Below, piece after piece: positions 62,949-64,000 of a stretch of DNA of 64,000 nucleotides; position 1 is the stretch's first letter, and each line of letters opens with the position of its first letter. The stretch is from Anabaena sp. UHCC 0204 (GTDB lineage Bacteria; Cyanobacteriota; Cyanobacteriia; Cyanobacteriales; Nostocaceae). Location: positions 101,566 through 165,565 of the forward strand of contig NZ_VIKW01000009.1 in the NCBI RefSeq assembly GCF_009711975.1, written 5' to 3'. The position numbers and the translations under genes are program-made. Under the pieces are notes generated by a model. The model searched no databases. It was not told the origin of the DNA and saw nothing but the letters and a program-made list of their open reading frames with translations.

Positions 62949-63656
62949 ATGAATTTGTCAGAATTTGCATTTAGAATGATTTTGATTTTTATTCCTGGCT
63001 TGATAGCATTCAATATAGTTGATAAACTTACTTTCCATAAAGAAGCTACAACACAAAATATAATTTCCAACTCGTTAACTTATGGATTTATCTGCTATTT
63101 AGTCTATTACTTCTTCTTCAATTTTATACCTAGTAAGTTTTTGCATTTGCCTATATCAACTTTCTACTTTGCCGAAATGTTAACGAATTCTCAGGCAAAG
63201 TTAAACTTCCAGGAAATAGTTCTAGTAACTTTACTTGCAGTTCCTATCGGACTAGGTTTATCAGCATTGATAAATCACAAAGTTCTATATAAAATGGCAA
63301 ACAAATTGAAGATTTCTGATAAAGTTGATGATATAGGCGTATGGAACACTGCTTTTGACTCTTCATCAAATCATTGGGTTATTATCAGAGATAATCAGAA
63401 GGATCTTATTTATCAAGGCTGGATTGAGTCTGTTTCTGATGGTTTAGATATTCATGATATCTTGCTTAGAGATGTAAAGGTTTACAGACATTCAGATGGT
63501 ACATATTTTTATTCTGTTCCTAGAATTTATCTAGCATTTAGTCAAGATAATTTAAATATTGAATTTCCGTCTTGGGAGTTTACTACAACTATGAATGACG
63601 ATATCATTGTTAATGAACCAGCATTAAGTTCAAAAAAGGAAGATACTCAATTATGA
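62949..63656 (+). CDS. Membrane protein, probably DUF6338 family
   Basis: A 235-residue protein with membrane helices at about 8-26, 43-62 and 90-108, starting with LSEFAFRMILIFIPGLIAFN. The C-terminal half is soluble, beta-rich (SNHWVIIRDNQKDLIYQGWI, then DILLRDVKVYRHSDGTYFYS). I think this is DUF6338, a family of unknown function, but cannot confirm it. The stop codon overlaps the start codon of a small proline-rich gene (ATGA). Confidence 0.75.
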   Translation: MNLSEFAFRMILIFIPGLIAFNIVDKLTFHKEATTQNIISNSLTYGFICYLVYYFFFNFIPSKFLHLPISTFYFAEMLTNSQAKLNFQEIVLVTLLAVPIGLGLSALINHKVLYKMANKLKISDKVDDIGVWNTAFDSSSNHWVIIRDNQKDLIYQGWIESVSDGLDIHDILLRDVKVYRHSDGTYFYSVPRIYLAFSQDNLNIEFPSWEFTTTMNDDIIVNEPALSSKKEDTQL

Positions 63657-63775
63657 GTGATGAAAAGAATAGTGATAAGATAAACTTAGATAGTGCGAAA
63701 GCTAAGTCTCAGCCTGTGACTCCTAGACCTCCAGCACCTCCTCCACAACCACAGAAGAAGACTGAAAAAGACTAA
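63653..63775 (+). CDS. Proline-rich microprotein coupled to the DUF6338-like gene
   Basis: A 40-residue frame starting with the ATG that overlaps the upstream stop codon (ATGA). It encodes a charged N-terminus (SDEKNSDKINLDSAKAK) and TPRPPAPPPQPQKK before a Lys/Glu tail. Translational coupling and the ordered composition make it a probable gene. It may bind the cytoplasmic part of its partner through the polyproline stretch. No family known to me. Confidence 0.6.
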   Translation: MSDEKNSDKINLDSAKAKSQPVTPRPPAPPPQPQKKTEKD

Positions 63776-63785
63776 AAACTAAATT

Positions 63786-63827
63786 GCGATCGCTCGCTGA
63801 AATTAACTCAAAGCTGAGAGCGATCGC
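63786..63827. repeat. Inverted HIP1-containing repeat
   Basis: GCGATCGCTC (63,786-63,795) and GAGCGATCGC (63,818-63,827) are inverted copies separated by 22 bases, with a possible second pairing GCTGA-like in the loop. The unit lies between convergent genes and may act as a bidirectional transcript end, though no T-run follows. Confidence 0.5.
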
Positions 63828-63886
63828 CTTCCGTGGGGTTAAAGTCGGTAATGCGATCGCAAAGTCTATCAATTGGCATTATTCGC

Positions 63887-64000
63887 TCAAATTCTTTGAA
63901 TAGCTTCGTATGATAAGCCAGTTGATTCTGCAATAATTTCTATAGCTATATTTTGCTCTTTCAAAGCTTTAGCAACTTTCTCAATACCTTTCTCAATACC
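63887..64000 (-). CDS. C-terminal end of an Rpn-family nuclease (5' part outside window)
   Basis: The last 37 codons of a gene whose start lies beyond the window. The residues GIEKGIEKVAKALKEQNI, then IIAESTGLSYEAIQRI, form the repeated charged linker and short helix-turn-helix-like tail typical of Rpn-family proteins in cyanobacteria. The rest of the protein cannot be seen. Confidence 0.6.
   Translation of the reverse strand, partial: GIEKGIEKVAKALKEQNIAIEIIAESTGLSYEAIQRI

Overview
The window comes from the chromosome of a filamentous, probably heterocyst-forming cyanobacterium of the Nostocales type. The evidence is dense HIP1 octamers (GCGATCGC), AT-rich DNA, cyanobacterium-specific genes (psbY, PSRP-3/Ycf65, PAM68, the TIGR02652 family, a GH57/DUF3536 protein, an ethylene-receptor-like kinase), and many heptanucleotide tandem repeats of the STRR type known from heterocystous genomes. 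No rRNA, tRNA or CRISPR array was seen.

Layout. 1-13,100: the 3' end of glmS, a single-chain Type IIG-like restriction-modification enzyme, folC, a 41-codon psbY, a gamma-carbonic-anhydrase-like protein, a TIGR02652 protein, a VOC protein, a double-M16 peptidase, a secreted cupredoxin, methionine aminopeptidase, a large heptamer array and a peptidoglycan-binding-domain protein. 13,700-23,200: a Ca2+/H+ exchanger, a GH57 protein, a two-gene sensory operon (ethylene-binding hybrid kinase plus receiver-kinase) and PSRP-3. 23,385-28,000: the dTDP-rhamnose operon rfbC-rfbD-rfbA, an Rpn nuclease and a GT4 glycosyltransferase. 28,000-30,050: transposon debris, then rpsO and PAM68.

30,298-35,191 is the most interesting part: a tightly packed minus-strand operon with a TPR-CHAT caspase-like protease, a 124-residue small protein, a protein with two C-terminal membrane helices, and an overlapping HigA-like regulator. 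It resembles the CHAT/TPR-associated (CATRA) conflict systems proposed from comparative genomics. It is followed by accessory genes (DUF29, Rpn) embedded in a dispersed repeat.

37,000-46,400: aroF, a lipoprotein/DUF1517/pentapeptide minus-strand block, tyrA, a PilB/GspE-like ATPase, an Rpn pseudogene and 5-formyl-THF cyclo-ligase. 46,500-51,000: a polysaccharide cluster (GT4, sugar-phosphate transferase, gmd, fcl) making GDP-fucose and starting lipid-linked glycan assembly. 51,100-64,000: a CSP41-like epimerase, a His-rich COG0523 GTPase, a RAYT transposase carrying its own REP inside the gene, cysS with a heptamer repeat inside the reading frame, tldD and tldE separated by a Uma2 nuclease, a clan-AA protease pair, a GT2 glycosyltransferase, DUF29, DUF6338 with a coupled proline-rich microprotein, and the tail of another Rpn gene.

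Genes working together: rfbCDA makes dTDP-L-rhamnose; gmd and fcl make GDP-L-fucose for the neighbouring transferases; aroF and tyrA are both in aromatic amino-acid synthesis; folC and the cyclo-ligase are both in folate metabolism; tldD and tldE probably form a heterodimeric protease. Intergenic DNA is unusually rich in small mobile or palindromic elements, some nested in one another.
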